This document shows, one piece after another, positions 5,710 to 6,199 of a stretch of 6,199 bases of DNA (position 1 is its first letter; each line of letters opens with the position of its first letter). The notes beneath the pieces are model-generated. The model saw nothing but the letters and a program-made list of their open reading frames with translations. It was not told the DNA's origin and did no database searches. Source of the stretch: an uncultured Lachnospiraceae bacterium (GTDB taxonomy: Bacteria > Bacillota > Clostridia > Lachnospirales > Lachnospiraceae); contig CADCPL010000149.1 of assembly GCA_902803305.1 (NCBI GenBank), positions 1 through 6,199 of the forward strand, given 5' to 3'. The translations under genes and the position numbers were made by a program.

Positions 5710-6199
5710 TGATATCACCGACCACGGAACTTGCCCCGACTCTGTCACAGCCGAGTTTGATATATCGCTCGGCCTCCTCTGCCGTCCTGATACCTCCGGC
5801 AGCTTTTATCTTTACATCAGGGCCGATATTATCTTTAAACAGTTCTATATCCTCTGTAGTTGCTCCTGCCGTTCCGAATCCTGTTGAAGTCTTGATATAG
5901 TCGGCACCTGCATGTGTAACACACTCACACACTTTCTTCTTTTCTTCCTCTGTCAGGTAACAGGTCTCGATTATGACTTTAAGGATCTTTCCCTTCGTGA
6001 TTTCACGAAGCCTCCTTATCTCTTCTTCAACGAACCCGAAATTACCGTTTTTGACTTCACATATATTGATCACCATGTCAATCTCGGAAGCCCCGTCTTT
6101 TATACACTGCAGAGTATCGGCTATCTTTCCTTCGGTCGTCTCGTATCCGAGCGGAAAACCGACAACGGTACATATGTTAAGCCCCGGAAAATTCTCGTG
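5699..6199 (-). CDS. deoC: Deoxyribose-phosphate aldolase (partial, N-terminus cut by window edge)
   Basis: DERA (EC 4.1.2.4) splits 2-deoxyribose 5-phosphate into glyceraldehyde 3-phosphate and acetaldehyde, the last step of deoxynucleoside catabolism. The frame is open to the right edge and gives 166 residues of a family near 220, so about 50 N-terminal residues are missing. Class I aldolase features in order: VVGFPLGYE; EIDMVINI with the catalytic Asp; KVIIETCYLT; DYIKTSTGFG with the Schiff-base Lys (E. coli K167); and IKAAGGIRT with the second active-site Lys (E. coli K201). The protein ends in VGASSVVGDINAK. An internal ATG at 6076 is not the start, because conserved sequence continues upstream of it. 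The stop overlaps the start of the peptidase gene, so the two are likely in one operon. A link between deoxynucleoside breakdown and a proline peptidase is not obvious beyond general salvage. Confidence 0.97.
   Translation of the reverse strand, partial: HENFPGLNICTVVGFPLGYETTEGKIADTLQCIKDGASEIDMVINICEVKNGNFGFVEEEIRRLREITKGKILKVIIETCYLTEEEKKKVCECVTHAGADYIKTSTGFGTAGATTEDIELFKDNIGPDVKIKAAGGIRTAEEAERYIKLGCDRVGASSVVGDINAK

Noticed and set aside
5710..5748. A 13-codon N-terminal extension of the M24B peptidase
   Set aside because: It would need a start codon deep in deoC. The ATG at 5709 matches the usual N-terminus of the family.

Overview
The window is a run of housekeeping genes, all on the minus strand, and looks like the chromosome of a low-to-mid GC Firmicute of the class Clostridia. 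A Lachnospiraceae-type gut or rumen anaerobe is my best guess. The guess rests on the sigma-A-like TATAAT boxes, strong AGGAGG-type ribosome binding sites, a TyrRS of the Bacillus type, and a 6S-like RNA with the sequence blocks I associate with clostridial 6S RNA. No mobile element, CRISPR array, prophage or defence gene was seen. This is an ordinary core-genome region, and I do not see a new multi-gene system in it.

Reading in the direction of transcription (right to left): the 3' three quarters of deoC (deoxyribose-phosphate aldolase) enter from the right edge. The deoC stop overlaps by 11 bases the start of an M24B aminopeptidase P-family peptidase of 590 residues, so the two are probably co-transcribed and translationally coupled. 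A 91-bp gap with a candidate promoter and a small perfect palindrome leads to pckA (ATP-dependent phosphoenolpyruvate carboxykinase, 537 aa). pckA ends before a large, nearly fully paired hairpin that acts as its terminator and reaches into the promoter region of tyrS. tyrS (tyrosyl-tRNA synthetase, 409 aa) has a short leader with an extended -10 promoter and no T-box.

The 275 bp between tyrS and the next gene are filled by a non-coding RNA gene, best read as 6S RNA (ssrS). It has its own promoter overlapping the tyrS 3' end, long closing helices, a central region predicted to be open, and a strong intrinsic terminator. A YihY/BrkB-family membrane protein gene, cut by the left edge, starts just past this terminator. 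A candidate promoter for it lies in the terminator's T-tract and would give an almost leaderless mRNA.

Functionally the genes are loosely linked: nucleoside and amino-acid salvage (deoC, peptidase), the central PEP/oxaloacetate node (pckA), translation (tyrS) and global control of RNA polymerase (6S RNA). Several transcription units are tightly packed, with promoters placed inside the terminators or gene ends of their neighbours.
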